Of a stretch of DNA of 64,000 nt, positions 51,201-60,210 are shown in pieces. The stretch is from the NCBI RefSeq assembly GCF_030757795.1, contig NZ_JAUQWH010000011.1:32721-96720 (forward strand). The letters are read 5' to 3'. The notes beneath the pieces were generated by a model. That model had not been told where the DNA came from. It saw only the letters and a list, made by a program, of their open reading frames with translations, and ran no database searches. Positions within the stretch are counted from its first letter, which is position 1. Each line of letters begins with the position of its first letter. A program made the translations under genes and the position numbers. This DNA comes from Actinoplanes oryzae (GTDB taxonomy: Bacteria; Actinomycetota; Actinomycetes; Mycobacteriales; Micromonosporaceae).

Positions 51201-53704
51201 CGGGGCCAGGCCTCGTCGTCGTACGACAGGCCGCCGTTCCACCCCGTGCCGCACACCGTGTCCCCCAGCTCGATCAGGCGCTCGACCACGTCGGCGGGTG
51301 TCCGCTCGCGCAGCTGCTCGCGCAGCTCCCGGCAGAGGGCCAGCTGCGCGGTGTACTGGTCGTAGGCCGCCTGCACGATCGGCATCCCGCCCGGGACGGC
51401 CCGGCGCAGCACCGCGCGGCGCCGTTGCACCTGCGCCTCCAGCTGCTCCTCGATCTGCCGGGTCACCTCCCGCCAATGGGTGACCGACGGGCGCAGCCGC
51501 ATCCCGGCCGCCGCCGGCAGCCGCGGCTCGACCGGCGCGGGCCGGCGCTCGGCGGCCGGCGCGGCCGGTTCGACGAGCGCCGCGGCCTCCCGGCTGACCG
51601 CGACGCGCACCAGGGCCGCCAGCTGAGCCGCGGCGAAGGGCGCCCGGAGCGTCCCCTCGGGCAGGCCCAGGTCGCGCAGGCCGCCGCGGAACTCCTCGTT
51701 GGCCCAGGACAGCAGGTTGAGCAGCCGGCCGTAGGACGACTGCCAGTCGTGGGCGCCGAGCAGAATCGCCTCCAGCGCCAGCGCCAGGTCGATCTCCCGG
51801 CCGGGGCGCGTCCACTCCCCCACCCGCGAGCGCAGCCACACCACCGCCTTGCCGACCTCCTCGCCGGCCGGGGCGCCGGCGCGCAGCAGCGCCACGACGC
51901 ACATGGCCGTGGTGGCCTCGTCCCTGTTCCACGAGCCGGTGCCGCCCTTCCACCACTCGGCGTAGGCCCCGCCCTCGCGCACCGGGCGCACCAGCCAGTC
52001 GCAGGCGCGCCGCACCACGTCGTCGGTGGCGTAGGTCAGCCCCGCACCGCACAGGCCCAGCACGATCCGGGCCGTCACCCACGGCACCCGGCGCGGATAG
52101 AAGTGCCCGTCCGCGGCGCAGTGCCGCTGGGCGGTGGCAAGCAGCGCGTCGAGCCGCCCGGGCGAGCGCTCCAGGGCCGACCCCTCGAAGCCCAGCAGCA
52201 CGCCCAGCATCCAGGTGCTGTGGAACCGCGCCTTGTCGATGCCGGTCCCGAGCAGGGGCGCCGGCCACCGCGCGCCCAGGAACGCGTCCTCGGCGATCAT
52301 GTTGGCCTGGATGCGCGCGAAGTCGCCCTCCTCCAGCGTCGGCCCGCCGGTGGCCCGGGGCAGCTCGCCCGGCACGTCGTAGCTCAGCCGGCCGCGCACG
52401 AACCCGGCCACCCGCCGCCACTGCTCGGCGTGCCCCAGCTCCGCCAGCGCCTCCGCGGCGAAGACGGCGGCGCCCACGTTGTCGTCCCAGTCCGGGTTCG
52501 TGGCACAGTAGCGGTCGAGCTGCTCCCCGAGCCGGTAGAGCAGCTCCCAGCTGAAGGTCAGGTTCCGGCTGCCCTCGACCCGCGCGTGCCCGTCGCGGCC
52601 GGGAAAGCCGACCAGGTCCAGCTGCTCGAGGGGCGCGCGCCCGGCATCGGCGCCGGCCATTTTCAGGTACGCCCAGATCAGCTCGCCGGGTGCCGCCCGG
52701 CCCGGCAGCCCGGCCTGGCCGGCCACCAGCGCGGTCGGGGTGACGCCGGCGCCGAGCCGGTAGTAGACCTGGCCGTCCACGGCCGTGAGATGGATGAGCT
52801 CGCGCTGCTGCAGCCGGTGCAACTGCTCCGGGTGGTAGCGCCGGTCGGCGACGGCCACGAGCGGCTGGATGCCGAAGAGTCCCAGGCAGGCGAACCAGTA
52901 CATGACCGCGGCGTCCTGACCGGGCATTGCGACCGGCTGGCGTACGGGCACCTGCTCGTAGAAGCCGTAGAGGGCCGGCATGGCCGCCACCGCGCTCGGG
53001 GTGTCCGTGGTGAGCAGCCGCAGGTCGAGGTCGAAGGCGTGCCGCAGCCGGCTGATGATCGTGCGGGTGTCCTGGAAGCCCGCCACCAGCGCCCGCCGGC
53101 TCACCACGACCAGGACCCGGTCGTGCCGGGGCAGCCGCAGCAGCTCCCACACCACGGTGGGCGGGCTCTTCGCGCCGGCGCGCAGGTCGATCCAGACGGC
53201 GGCGCCGCCCTCGGCCGAGAAGAGCCGGGCCGCCCGGGCGGCGCTGACGGCCTTGCCCGAGCCCTCGTCCCCGACCACCACGACGTCGAGCTTCGCGGCC
53301 AGGGCGGCGGTGATGCGGGCGGCCAGGTCGGCGCCGGCGGCGTCGGGGGCGGCGGGGATCCGGGGCGGGGCGTGCGGGGCCAGGCCCAGCTGGTCCGCCG
53401 GGGGCAGCGGCCGGTCGCGGGCCACGAACGCGTGCGCCACCACGGCCAGCGGATCGGTCCCCCGGAACACCGCGGCCCGCAGGTCGGCGGCCGGCAGCAC
53501 GAGCAGCACGGGCGGGCGGCCGCGTGCGGCGACCCGCACCTCCAGAGCGCTCATCCCTGTGGCCAGGCCGCACCGGAGCGCCAGCAGGGGCTCGATGCCG
53601 CCGAGGGCCTCGGCCTGCGCGGCGCGGATGTCCTCGCCGGCGGCGCGCAGCCATGCCGGCGACCCGGTCGCGCCGGGCCCGGCCCGGGCCGCCCTCTCCC
53701 ACAT
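51197..53704 (-). CDS. large protein with degenerate P-loop and alpha/alpha-toroid-like region, unknown function
   Basis: 835 residues from ATG 53704 (GGAG 6 nt upstream; GTG 53707 is the alternative). The N-terminal part ends in a P-loop-like VVVVGDEGSGKAVSAARAARLF, where Ala stands in place of the Thr/Ser that normally follows Lys, with a possible Walker B strand VLVVVSRRA. A winged-helix-like middle follows. Around 480-690 helical pairs occur with NVGAAVFAAEALAELG and WWKGGTGSWNRDEATTAMCVVALLRAG, recalling the prenyltransferase/terpene-cyclase alpha-toroid. The C-terminus has a coiled-coil-like part (WREVTRQIEEQLEAQVQRRRAVLRR). No named family recognised. It starts within a base of the methyltransferase stop (TGATG), so it is coupled. 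Confidence 0.82.
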   Translation of the reverse strand: MWERAARAGPGATGSPAWLRAAGEDIRAAQAEALGGIEPLLALRCGLATGMSALEVRVAARGRPPVLLVLPAADLRAAVFRGTDPLAVVAHAFVARDRPLPPADQLGLAPHAPPRIPAAPDAAGADLAARITAALAAKLDVVVVGDEGSGKAVSAARAARLFSAEGGAAVWIDLRAGAKSPPTVVWELLRLPRHDRVLVVVSRRALVAGFQDTRTIISRLRHAFDLDLRLLTTDTPSAVAAMPALYGFYEQVPVRQPVAMPGQDAAVMYWFACLGLFGIQPLVAVADRRYHPEQLHRLQQRELIHLTAVDGQVYYRLGAGVTPTALVAGQAGLPGRAAPGELIWAYLKMAGADAGRAPLEQLDLVGFPGRDGHARVEGSRNLTFSWELLYRLGEQLDRYCATNPDWDDNVGAAVFAAEALAELGHAEQWRRVAGFVRGRLSYDVPGELPRATGGPTLEEGDFARIQANMIAEDAFLGARWPAPLLGTGIDKARFHSTWMLGVLLGFEGSALERSPGRLDALLATAQRHCAADGHFYPRRVPWVTARIVLGLCGAGLTYATDDVVRRACDWLVRPVREGGAYAEWWKGGTGSWNRDEATTAMCVVALLRAGAPAGEEVGKAVVWLRSRVGEWTRPGREIDLALALEAILLGAHDWQSSYGRLLNLLSWANEEFRGGLRDLGLPEGTLRAPFAAAQLAALVRVAVSREAAALVEPAAPAAERRPAPVEPRLPAAAGMRLRPSVTHWREVTRQIEEQLEAQVQRRRAVLRRAVPGGMPIVQAAYDQYTAQLALCRELREQLRERTPADVVERLIELGDTVCGTGWNGGLSYDDEAWPR

Positions 53705-55119
53705 CACGCACTCCGCTCGGCGGCCACGCGACAGACGATGCGGAGATAGTCGCATCCGGCGAGCTCACCGGCCACCGTCGCGGTTTCCGACCGGACGACC
53801 TCGAAGCCGTGCCGGCGCAGGAAGTCCAGCACCTGGTCGGCCCCGCCCAGCTGGTCCGAGCTGCGCATCCGCTTGGCGTAGTGGTGGGCCGCGCTGAGCA
53901 GCTCGGTGAAGTCGATCTTCAGTAGCCAGAACGAGTTCTTCGCCCGTTCGTAGAGCCGCATGCCGTACTCGGTGACCAGCGTCGCCCCGGCCGCCGCGCC
54001 CGCCTCCTCGTAGATCCGCACGGTCGTGACGACCTGCCCGCCCGGCCGCAGCAGCCGGCGCCAGTTCTCGACCACGGTCGCCGCGTCGTCGGAGGGGAAC
54101 CGGGTCAGGAACGCGTCCGAGACGATCAGGTCGAAGGGCTCCTGCTCCGCCACGAACTGCTCGCCCGCCCGGACGAAGTCGACGTTGTGCGTGGTGATCT
54201 CCGCGCCGCGCCGGCGGGCGTACCACCGGTTGGCCAGCAGCGGGGTGAGGCAGACGTCGAGCACGTGCACGTCGGGCGCGACCCCCGGCCCGGCCGCGTT
54301 GAGCACGCAGGCCAGCATCCCGTAGTCGGCGGCGCCGGTGATCAGCACGCGCGGCTGCACCCGGCCCCGCAGCTGCTCGCGCAGCACGCCCGAGTAGAAG
54401 CCGATGTGCCAGTTGGGGCTGCTCACCATGTCGAACAGGCGCAGGTACTGCCAGATGCCGTGGTACCAGGCGCAGCTCACCGGGTCGACGTAGTGCCCGG
54501 TGCAGGCGACCTGCGCGAGCGAGTGCAGCATGTCGGCCGACTCCAGCAGCGGCTCCGCCAGGTGCGGCGGCCGGTGCGCCAGCGCGTGCCGGTTGGACCA
54601 CAGCTGCTGCCAGCGCTCGACCGCCACGCGGACGTCCTCGGGCCGCCGGCTCACCACCCACCCGGCCGGGCCGGTGTCGCCGTGCTCCTCGAAGACCACG
54701 ACGTCCTCGTCGATCAGCCAGGTGTGCGTCATGGGCACCGGCGCGCGCGGGATCACCTCGAGGTGCAGCAGGTGCGCGTCGATGCGGCTGTCCCGGTCGA
54801 GGTCGCGCTCGCGCAGCACGGGCGCCAGGTCGGGATTGCCGTAGGGCACCAGGTAGAGCCGGTGCACCCGGGCGCCCCGCGCCGCCCGCTCCCGCCAGGG
54901 CATCAGCACGAACAGGTCGGCGTCCTGCCACCCCGAGCAGGGCACGATCTGGCGGACGGTGCCGGCCCGGCCGGCCAGCACCCGGGCCAGGTCGGCGGCG
55001 GCGCCCTCGGGCAGCCGGACCACCTGCTCGTCGGTGCCGGTGACCCCGAGAAAGTACGCGCCGAGCGCCTCGCGCGCCGCGGTGAGCAGCTCCCCGGCCG
55101 CGTCCGGGGTCACGCTCAC
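53704..55119 (-). CDS. two-part protein with C-terminal class I SAM methyltransferase
   Basis: 471 residues from GTG 55119, which overlaps the upstream stop (GTGA); GTG 55113 is possible. Residues 1 to about 215 match nothing I know (APVPMTHTWLIDEDVVVFEEHG is distinctive). Residues about 240-460 are a methyltransferase: RVLITGAADYGMLACVLNAAG (SAM loop), VHVLDVCLTPLLANRWYARRRG, FDLIVSDAFLTRFP, WRRLLRPGGQVVTTVRIYEE. It is the second gene of the four-gene operon. The substrate is unknown. Confidence 0.85.
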   Translation of the reverse strand: MSVTPDAAGELLTAAREALGAYFLGVTGTDEQVVRLPEGAAADLARVLAGRAGTVRQIVPCSGWQDADLFVLMPWRERAARGARVHRLYLVPYGNPDLAPVLRERDLDRDSRIDAHLLHLEVIPRAPVPMTHTWLIDEDVVVFEEHGDTGPAGWVVSRRPEDVRVAVERWQQLWSNRHALAHRPPHLAEPLLESADMLHSLAQVACTGHYVDPVSCAWYHGIWQYLRLFDMVSSPNWHIGFYSGVLREQLRGRVQPRVLITGAADYGMLACVLNAAGPGVAPDVHVLDVCLTPLLANRWYARRRGAEITTHNVDFVRAGEQFVAEQEPFDLIVSDAFLTRFPSDDAATVVENWRRLLRPGGQVVTTVRIYEEAGAAAGATLVTEYGMRLYERAKNSFWLLKIDFTELLSAAHHYAKRMRSSDQLGGADQVLDFLRRHGFEVVRSETATVAGELAGCDYLRIVCRVAAERSA

Positions 55120-56099
55120 CCGGGGCTCGACGCGGTGACGACGGCGTGCCGGGTCCCCGGCTCGAGGTGGTCGGCCTCCCGCTTCCACCCCGCCGCGCTG
55201 ACGATGGCGTGCACCTCGTCGAGATCGAACCGCCGCGAGCGGAAGCAGCGCACGGTGTGCCCCGCGGGCACCTCGGCCTCACCGGCCGGCACCGCGCCGA
55301 GCAGCCGCACCTCGCCGACCACCTGATCGGCGGACGCGTCGTACACGATCGACAGGTCGAGCAGGCGGCGGTCGATGCCCAGGGCCAGCAGCGGCTCCAG
55401 GGCGGCGTCCTCGAAGACCTCGGTCAGATAGGGCGCCCGCAGCGCCTCGACATCGTCCGCCGGGTCGCGCAGGGTGACGCCGAGGATCAGCCGGTCGCCG
55501 GCCCGCACGCTGTGCCGCACGTGCGCCAGCGCCGCCACCGGATCCTCCAGGTTGCCCAGCGTGTTGCCCACGAAGAGCACCGAGAGCGAGGCCGCGTCGC
55601 CCGCGCGCCACTCCTCGATCGCCGCGGTCGGGCCGGACTCGACGTCCCAGAAGCTGTGGTGCAGGCCGGTGGCGAGCAGCGGATCGCCGTGCAGCCGCTG
55701 GGCGGCCACCTCGAGCAGCGTCTCGCTGAAGTCCAGGGCGAGGTAGGAGACGGGCGGGAACTTGTCCTGCCGCAGCTGGCGGAACACCTCCGCGGTGTGC
55801 CGGCCGTTGCCGGGCCCGATCTCCGCGAGGCGCACCGGACCCGCGCCGGGCTCCCGCAGCTCGCTCAGCGCCCGGCGGGCGAGCGTGCCGAGGCCCGTCA
55901 CCGACTGGTAGCCCTCGCCGCGGGCGAGCCGGTCGTGGGTGTAGGCGGCGCTGCCCGCATAGGCGAACTTCAGGGGCAGCACACCGGACAGCAGGCCCTG
56001 GACGACGGCGTCGTGATGGTCGGCACGCTCGAAGAAGGACGGCGCCTTCGCCTCGGCATCGGCACCGGCCGAGGGGCCGCGCTCCGCAGAGCTGGCCAT
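55116..56099 (-). CDS. EgtD-like (histidine-N-alpha-methyltransferase superfamily) methyltransferase
   Basis: 327 residues from ATG 56099, chosen because GGAG stands 6 nt upstream; ATG 56111 is the alternative. The methyltransferase core is LAEIGPGNGRHTAEVFRQL, VSYLALDFSETLLEVAAQRL and SVLFVGNTLGNLEDPVAAL, the last closely like the GSTIGNF motif of EgtD. Its C-terminus carries VRCFRSRRFDLDEVHAIVSAAGW as in that superfamily. The usual EgtB and EgtC partners are absent, so ergothioneine synthesis is unlikely. It heads a four-gene coupled operon with an unusual composition. Confidence 0.85.
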   Translation of the reverse strand: MASSAERGPSAGADAEAKAPSFFERADHHDAVVQGLLSGVLPLKFAYAGSAAYTHDRLARGEGYQSVTGLGTLARRALSELREPGAGPVRLAEIGPGNGRHTAEVFRQLRQDKFPPVSYLALDFSETLLEVAAQRLHGDPLLATGLHHSFWDVESGPTAAIEEWRAGDAASLSVLFVGNTLGNLEDPVAALAHVRHSVRAGDRLILGVTLRDPADDVEALRAPYLTEVFEDAALEPLLALGIDRRLLDLSIVYDASADQVVGEVRLLGAVPAGEAEVPAGHTVRCFRSRRFDLDEVHAIVSAAGWKREADHLEPGTRHAVVTASSPG

Positions 56100-56191
56100 A
56101 TCGTGCTCCATGTCTTGACCATCATCAGAGTCCGTGACGCAATGTCAAGCATATCCGCGCACGCAACGCCCCGGCCCTCCGACGTTCACTC

Positions 56192-56995
56192 TCAGTGGCC
56201 GGTACGACCGGCGCCGGCGGCCGGACCGGCGAGCCGCTGGGCCAGCCAGACGGGCACCACGGAGAGCACGATCAGCACCGCGGCGACGACGTTCACCACG
56301 GGCGCCTGGTTGGGGCGGAACAGGTTGGTGAAGATCCAGATCGGCAGCGTCGTCACGCCCGGCCCGGCGGTGAACGTCGTCACGATGATCTCGTCGAAGG
56401 ACAGGGCGAAGGACAGCAGGCCGCCCGCGAGCAGGGCCGAGCGCAGCAGCGGGAAGGTCACGTACCGGAAGGTCTGAACTGGCCTGGCTCCCAGATCGGC
56501 CGAGGCCTCCTCCAGGCTGGTGCCGGTGCGGCGCAGCCGGGCCAGCACGTTGTTGTAGATCGTCACCACGCAGAAGGTCGCGTGCCCGACCACGACCGAG
56601 AACAAGCCCTTGCCGATGCCCAGCTCCCCCATGACCGAGCGCCACGCGCTGTCCAGGGCGATGCCGGTCACGATGCCGGGCAGCGCGATCGGCAGCACGA
56701 TCAGCAGCGACAGGGTGTCCCGGCCGAAGAACGCGAACCGGTGCACGGCGAACGCGACGAGACTGCCCAGCACCAGCGCGATCGCCGTGGCACCGAGCGC
56801 CGCCTGCACCGACGTGAGCAACGCCTGCCTGGCGCCGTCGTTGGCCCAGGCGGCCGCCCACCAGCGGGTCGTGAGATCGCGCGGCGGCCAGGCGAACGTG
56901 CGGTCCCCGTTGACCGAGTTGACCAGCACCAGCAGCAGCGGCACATAGATGAAGGCCAGCCCGAGGGCCATGACCACCCGCAACGTCAGCCTCAC
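56192..56995 (-). CDS. polyamine-type ABC transporter permease (PotC-like)
   Basis: 267 residues and six membrane helices. The EAA loop (TSLEEASADLGARPVQTFRYVTFPLL) is typical of the spermidine/putrescine permease pair. Start ATG 56995 or the overlap with the upstream permease stop at 56992 shows coupling (ATGA). It is the last gene of the potABCD-like operon. The family can also carry other cations or opines. Confidence 0.93.
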   Translation of the reverse strand: MRLTLRVVMALGLAFIYVPLLLVLVNSVNGDRTFAWPPRDLTTRWWAAAWANDGARQALLTSVQAALGATAIALVLGSLVAFAVHRFAFFGRDTLSLLIVLPIALPGIVTGIALDSAWRSVMGELGIGKGLFSVVVGHATFCVVTIYNNVLARLRRTGTSLEEASADLGARPVQTFRYVTFPLLRSALLAGGLLSFALSFDEIIVTTFTAGPGVTTLPIWIFTNLFRPNQAPVVNVVAAVLIVLSVVPVWLAQRLAGPAAGAGRTGH

Positions 56996-57822
56996 AGCTC
57001 CTCCAGCGCGCCGGAGCGGCGCACCGCCACGAGGTAGATCACCATGATCAGCACCGGGATCGTGGCCAGCGCGGCCGCGAACGGCAGGTTGTTCGCGGCG
57101 CCCACGTTGGCGTAGACCAGATTGCCGATCAGCTGCGTCTTGCCCCCGACGATCTGCACGGTGATGTAGTCACCCAGCGACAACGAGAAGGTGAAGATCG
57201 ACCCGGCCACGATCGACGGCACGATCAGCGGCACGGTGATCGCCCGGAACGTGCGCCACCCCCGCGCCCCGAGATCGGCCGACGCCTCGAGCACCGAGTC
57301 CGGCAGCCGCTCCAGCCCGGCATAGATCGGCAGGATCATGTAGGGCAGCCACAGGTACGCCAGCACGAGCACCACCGCCGGCAGCCCGTAACCCGGTCCG
57401 CGGCCGGGCCCGCCGAGCAGCGTGTCGAGCGGTCCGCCGTTGGCCAGCAACACCCGCCACGCGTACGCCTTGACCAGATAGGACGCCCACAGCGGGGTGA
57501 GCACCGCGATCACCAGCCACGGCCGCGACCGCGCCGAGGCCACCTTCGCCATGAAGTACGCCATCGGCAGCGCAAGACCCGCACACAGCACCGTGACCGC
57601 GGCCGCCACCCCGACCGACCGCAAGGTGACGGTGCGATAGACGTCCTCGCGCAGAATCGTCTCGAAGTTGCCCAACGAGAACCGCTTGACCGTCGCCCCC
57701 GTGAACCCGTTCACCGTCCAGAACGCCGACACGAACAACGTGGCCAGCGCCCCGAGATAAGCCACCACCAACCACACCAGCGGCGCGGCGAGCAGGGCCG
57801 CCAGCCGTACCCGCGGGCTCAT
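56992..57822 (-). CDS. polyamine-type ABC transporter permease (PotB-like)
   Basis: 276 residues from ATG 57822, which overlaps the lipoprotein stop (ATGA). Six membrane helices; EAA loop SVLEASADLGARGWRTFRAITVPLI. It forms the translocation channel with the PotC-like subunit. Confidence 0.93.
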   Translation of the reverse strand: MSPRVRLAALLAAPLVWLVVAYLGALATLFVSAFWTVNGFTGATVKRFSLGNFETILREDVYRTVTLRSVGVAAAVTVLCAGLALPMAYFMAKVASARSRPWLVIAVLTPLWASYLVKAYAWRVLLANGGPLDTLLGGPGRGPGYGLPAVVLVLAYLWLPYMILPIYAGLERLPDSVLEASADLGARGWRTFRAITVPLIVPSIVAGSIFTFSLSLGDYITVQIVGGKTQLIGNLVYANVGAANNLPFAAALATIPVLIMVIYLVAVRRSGALEEL

Positions 57823-59000
57823 CCCTTGATCGTCGTCCAGGCTTGGGTCCAGGCGGCGTAGTCCTTGCACTGCACGTCGGTGCGGCCGTCGACGCACTGG
57901 GCGAGCGGGGTGGTCCAGAACCAGACCTGGTCGAAGTAGGCCTCGTCCTCGGCGTGGAACGTGGCGCAGTGGTTCTTGTCGGTGGTCTTCGCGCAGGCGA
58001 GCTTGTTGGCCGGGGCCTCGCCGAACCACTCGGCGACCGCCGCGTTGGCCTCCGGCGAGACGATGTGGTTCATCCACTGGTACGCGCAGTGGGGGTGCTT
58101 GGCCTTCGCCGCCACCATCCACGTGTCGGACCAGCCCGTCGCGCCCTCGGTGGGCAGCACCGCCGCGACAGGCGCCTTGTCGGCCTGGGCGAGGTTGACG
58201 ATGACCTGCCACGAGGTGCCGAGCACGGAGTTGCCCGCCTTGAAGGCCTGCACCTCCTTGGTGTAGTCCGACCAGTACTCGCCGATCGTCTCGTTCTGCT
58301 GCTTCAGCAGGTCGACGGCCGCCTGGAACTGCTTGTCGTCCAGCGCGTACGGGTTCTTGATGTTCAGGTCGGGCTGGGTCTTCATCAGATAGAGCGCCGC
58401 GTCGGCGATGGAGATCGGCGAGTCGTACGCGGTGATCTTGCCCCGATAGGGCGAGGCCGGATCGAAGACGGCGCCCCAGGACGTGGGCGCGGGCTTGACG
58501 ACGTCCGTGCGGTACATGAGGACGTTGGCTCCGCGGCCGTGCGGGATGCCGTAGGGCTTGCCGCCGACGGAGTTCCACGGCTTCGACTTCAGGGCGTCGA
58601 ACACGTCCTTGTAGTGAGGCACCAGGTCCGTGTTGACCGGCGCCACGTCCCCGCCGTAGATCAGCCGCAGCGACGCGTCGCCGGAGGCGGACACCACGTC
58701 GTACTCGCCGGTCTTCATCAGCGTGACCATCTCGTCGGAGGTGGCCGCCACCTTGTTGGTCACCTGGCAGCCGGTCTCCCCCTCGAAGCCGCTGACCCAG
58801 TCGACCGTCCTGTCCGTCGAGCCGTCCTCGACGTACCCGGCCCACGAGACGATATTGACCTGCCCCTCGCCCGCGCCGAGCGTGCTCAGCGCCGCGATCT
58901 CCGGCGGCCCCTCGGCCGTCGCACTGTCCTCGCTGTCACCGCAGGCGGCCAGTGCCAGAACGCTCGCCGCCGCCAACGCTGTCATCCGTCGCAAGTGCAT
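57819..59000 (-). CDS. polyamine-type ABC transporter substrate-binding lipoprotein (PotD-like)
   Basis: 393 residues. Lipoprotein signal [20 protein letters not shown] with the lipobox ending at Cys20. Binding-protein landmarks are [49 protein letters not shown] and WNxx-type [13 protein letters not shown]. Several paired Cys near the C-terminus ([19 protein letters not shown]) are extra to E. coli PotD. It binds a polyamine or similar cation. The start overlaps the end of the ATPase gene by 65 bp. Confidence 0.92.
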   Translation of the reverse strand: MHLRRMTALAAASVLALAACGDSEDSATAEGPPEIAALSTLGAGEGQVNIVSWAGYVEDGSTDRTVDWVSGFEGETGCQVTNKVAATSDEMVTLMKTGEYDVVSASGDASLRLIYGGDVAPVNTDLVPHYKDVFDALKSKPWNSVGGKPYGIPHGRGANVLMYRTDVVKPAPTSWGAVFDPASPYRGKITAYDSPISIADAALYLMKTQPDLNIKNPYALDDKQFQAAVDLLKQQNETIGEYWSDYTKEVQAFKAGNSVLGTSWQVIVNLAQADKAPVAAVLPTEGATGWSDTWMVAAKAKHPHCAYQWMNHIVSPEANAAVAEWFGEAPANKLACAKTTDKNHCATFHAEDEAYFDQVWFWTTPLAQCVDGRTDVQCKDYAAWTQAWTTIKG

Positions 59001-60009
59001 CGTCCACGTCCTCTCCGGAGGGGATCTCGACCACGTGCTCGTCGTGCCAGGCGACGTGGGTACGCGCTCCTTCGCCCACGTCAGCGCCCGCGCCGCTGTT
59101 CTGCTTCAGGACGACGACCCGCGCCCCGGCGTCCAGGTCCACCACGTAGCGGGTCGCCGCCCCGGCATAGACGACCTCGGCCACCGTGCCGGGGGCGCCG
59201 GCTTCGTGCAGGATCAGCTTCTCCGGGCGTACGGAGAAGGCGCCGGGACGGCCGAACAAGGCGCGCGCCGCCGGGCCGCTCACGACGTTGGACGATCCGA
59301 CGAAACCGGCGACGAAGGCGGTGGCCGGGTGCTCGTACACCTGCCGGGGTGTGCCGCACTGCACGATGCGCCCCGCGTCGAAGACGGCCACCCGGTCGCT
59401 CATGGTCAGCGCCTCGTCCTGGTCGTGCGTCACGAAGACGAAGGTGATGCCGACCTCCCGCTGCAGCGCCTTCAGCTCGCCCTGCATCTGCTCGCGCAAC
59501 CGCCGGTCGAGGGCGCCGAGCGGCTCGTCGAGCAGCAGCACGCGGGGCCGGTTGACCAGCGCCCGGGCGAGCGCCACGCGTTGCCGCTGCCCGCCCGACA
59601 TGGCCGCCGGCCGGCGCGCGCCGAACCCGGCGAGCCGCACCTGGGCGAGGGCCTCCTCGGCGCGCCGGCGGCGCTCGTGCCTGCCGACCTTGCGCACCTT
59701 GAGGCCGTACTCGATGTTCTCGAGGACGGTGAGATGCGGGAAGAGCGCGTAGTCCTGGAAGACCGTGTTGACGTCCCGCTGATGCGGCGCCAGCCGGGTG
59801 ACGTCGCGGCCGCCCAGCTCGACCGTGCCGGCGGCGGGCAGCTCGAAGCCGGCGATCAGCCGCAGCACGGTGGTCTTGCCCGAGCCGGACGGGCCGAGCA
59901 TCGCGAAGAACTCGCCGTCCGCGACGTCGAGATCGACCCCGGCCACCGCCTCGACCGGGCCGAACGACTTGCGCAACCCGGTGAGCCGGATCGCGGGGTG
60001 CGTGCCCAT
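58936..60009 (-). CDS. polyamine-type ABC transporter ATP-binding protein (PotA-like)
   Basis: 357 residues. Walker [22 protein letters not shown]-loop in [20 protein letters not shown], signature [15 protein letters not shown], Walker [14 protein letters not shown], switch His in [19 protein letters not shown]. The C-terminal TOBE domain ([14 protein letters not shown]) follows. The last 65 bp overlap the lipoprotein gene, an unusually long overlap for this operon. First gene of the importer operon. Confidence 0.94.
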   Translation of the reverse strand: MGTHPAIRLTGLRKSFGPVEAVAGVDLDVADGEFFAMLGPSGSGKTTVLRLIAGFELPAAGTVELGGRDVTRLAPHQRDVNTVFQDYALFPHLTVLENIEYGLKVRKVGRHERRRRAEEALAQVRLAGFGARRPAAMSGGQRQRVALARALVNRPRVLLLDEPLGALDRRLREQMQGELKALQREVGITFVFVTHDQDEALTMSDRVAVFDAGRIVQCGTPRQVYEHPATAFVAGFVGSSNVVSGPAARALFGRPGAFSVRPEKLILHEAGAPGTVAEVVYAGAATRYVVDLDAGARVVVLKQNSGAGADVGEGARTHVAWHDEHVVEIPSGEDVDDALATDDSVGGGERSGTGRLR

Positions 60010-60118
60010 TCCGCTGTTCTAGCCGACGTCCGTTTGCGGCGGTCTGTCCCCAATGGATCTTCGTGCCAGATGCGGATTCCGGCACCGTGACCTTGCGCCG
60101 CGACGGGCCGCTTTGCCA

Positions 60119-60132
60119 GGGCCGAAGGTCCC
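60119..60132 (+). promoter_or_regulatory. possible DosR/DevR-like box upstream of the CBS-BON gene
   Basis: GGGCCGAAGGTCCC matches the core of the DosR motif (GGGAC, four bases, GTCCC) with C for A at one position and an inverted-repeat shape, 78 bp before the start. Related CBS-domain proteins are members of hypoxia/dormancy regulons in other actinobacteria. The match is by eye only. Confidence 0.45.
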
Positions 60133-60210
60133 GGCAGCCGGTTCCCCTCGGCTCTGCCCAGGTCCCGCCGGAACTCGTAGCGTCAATGGTGACCTCAGGG
60201 AGGTGCTGTC

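Noticed and set aside
51425..53749. A 774-residue plus-strand open frame
   Set aside because: It is antisense to the coupled 835-residue gene, shows shadow composition (Gly/Arg/Gln/His/Pro) and has no start context.
55116..56099. Ergothioneine biosynthesis (egtD)
   Set aside because: EgtD-like motifs are present, but egtB, egtC and egtE are absent and the gene is coupled to unrelated genes, so a specific egtD call is not supported.
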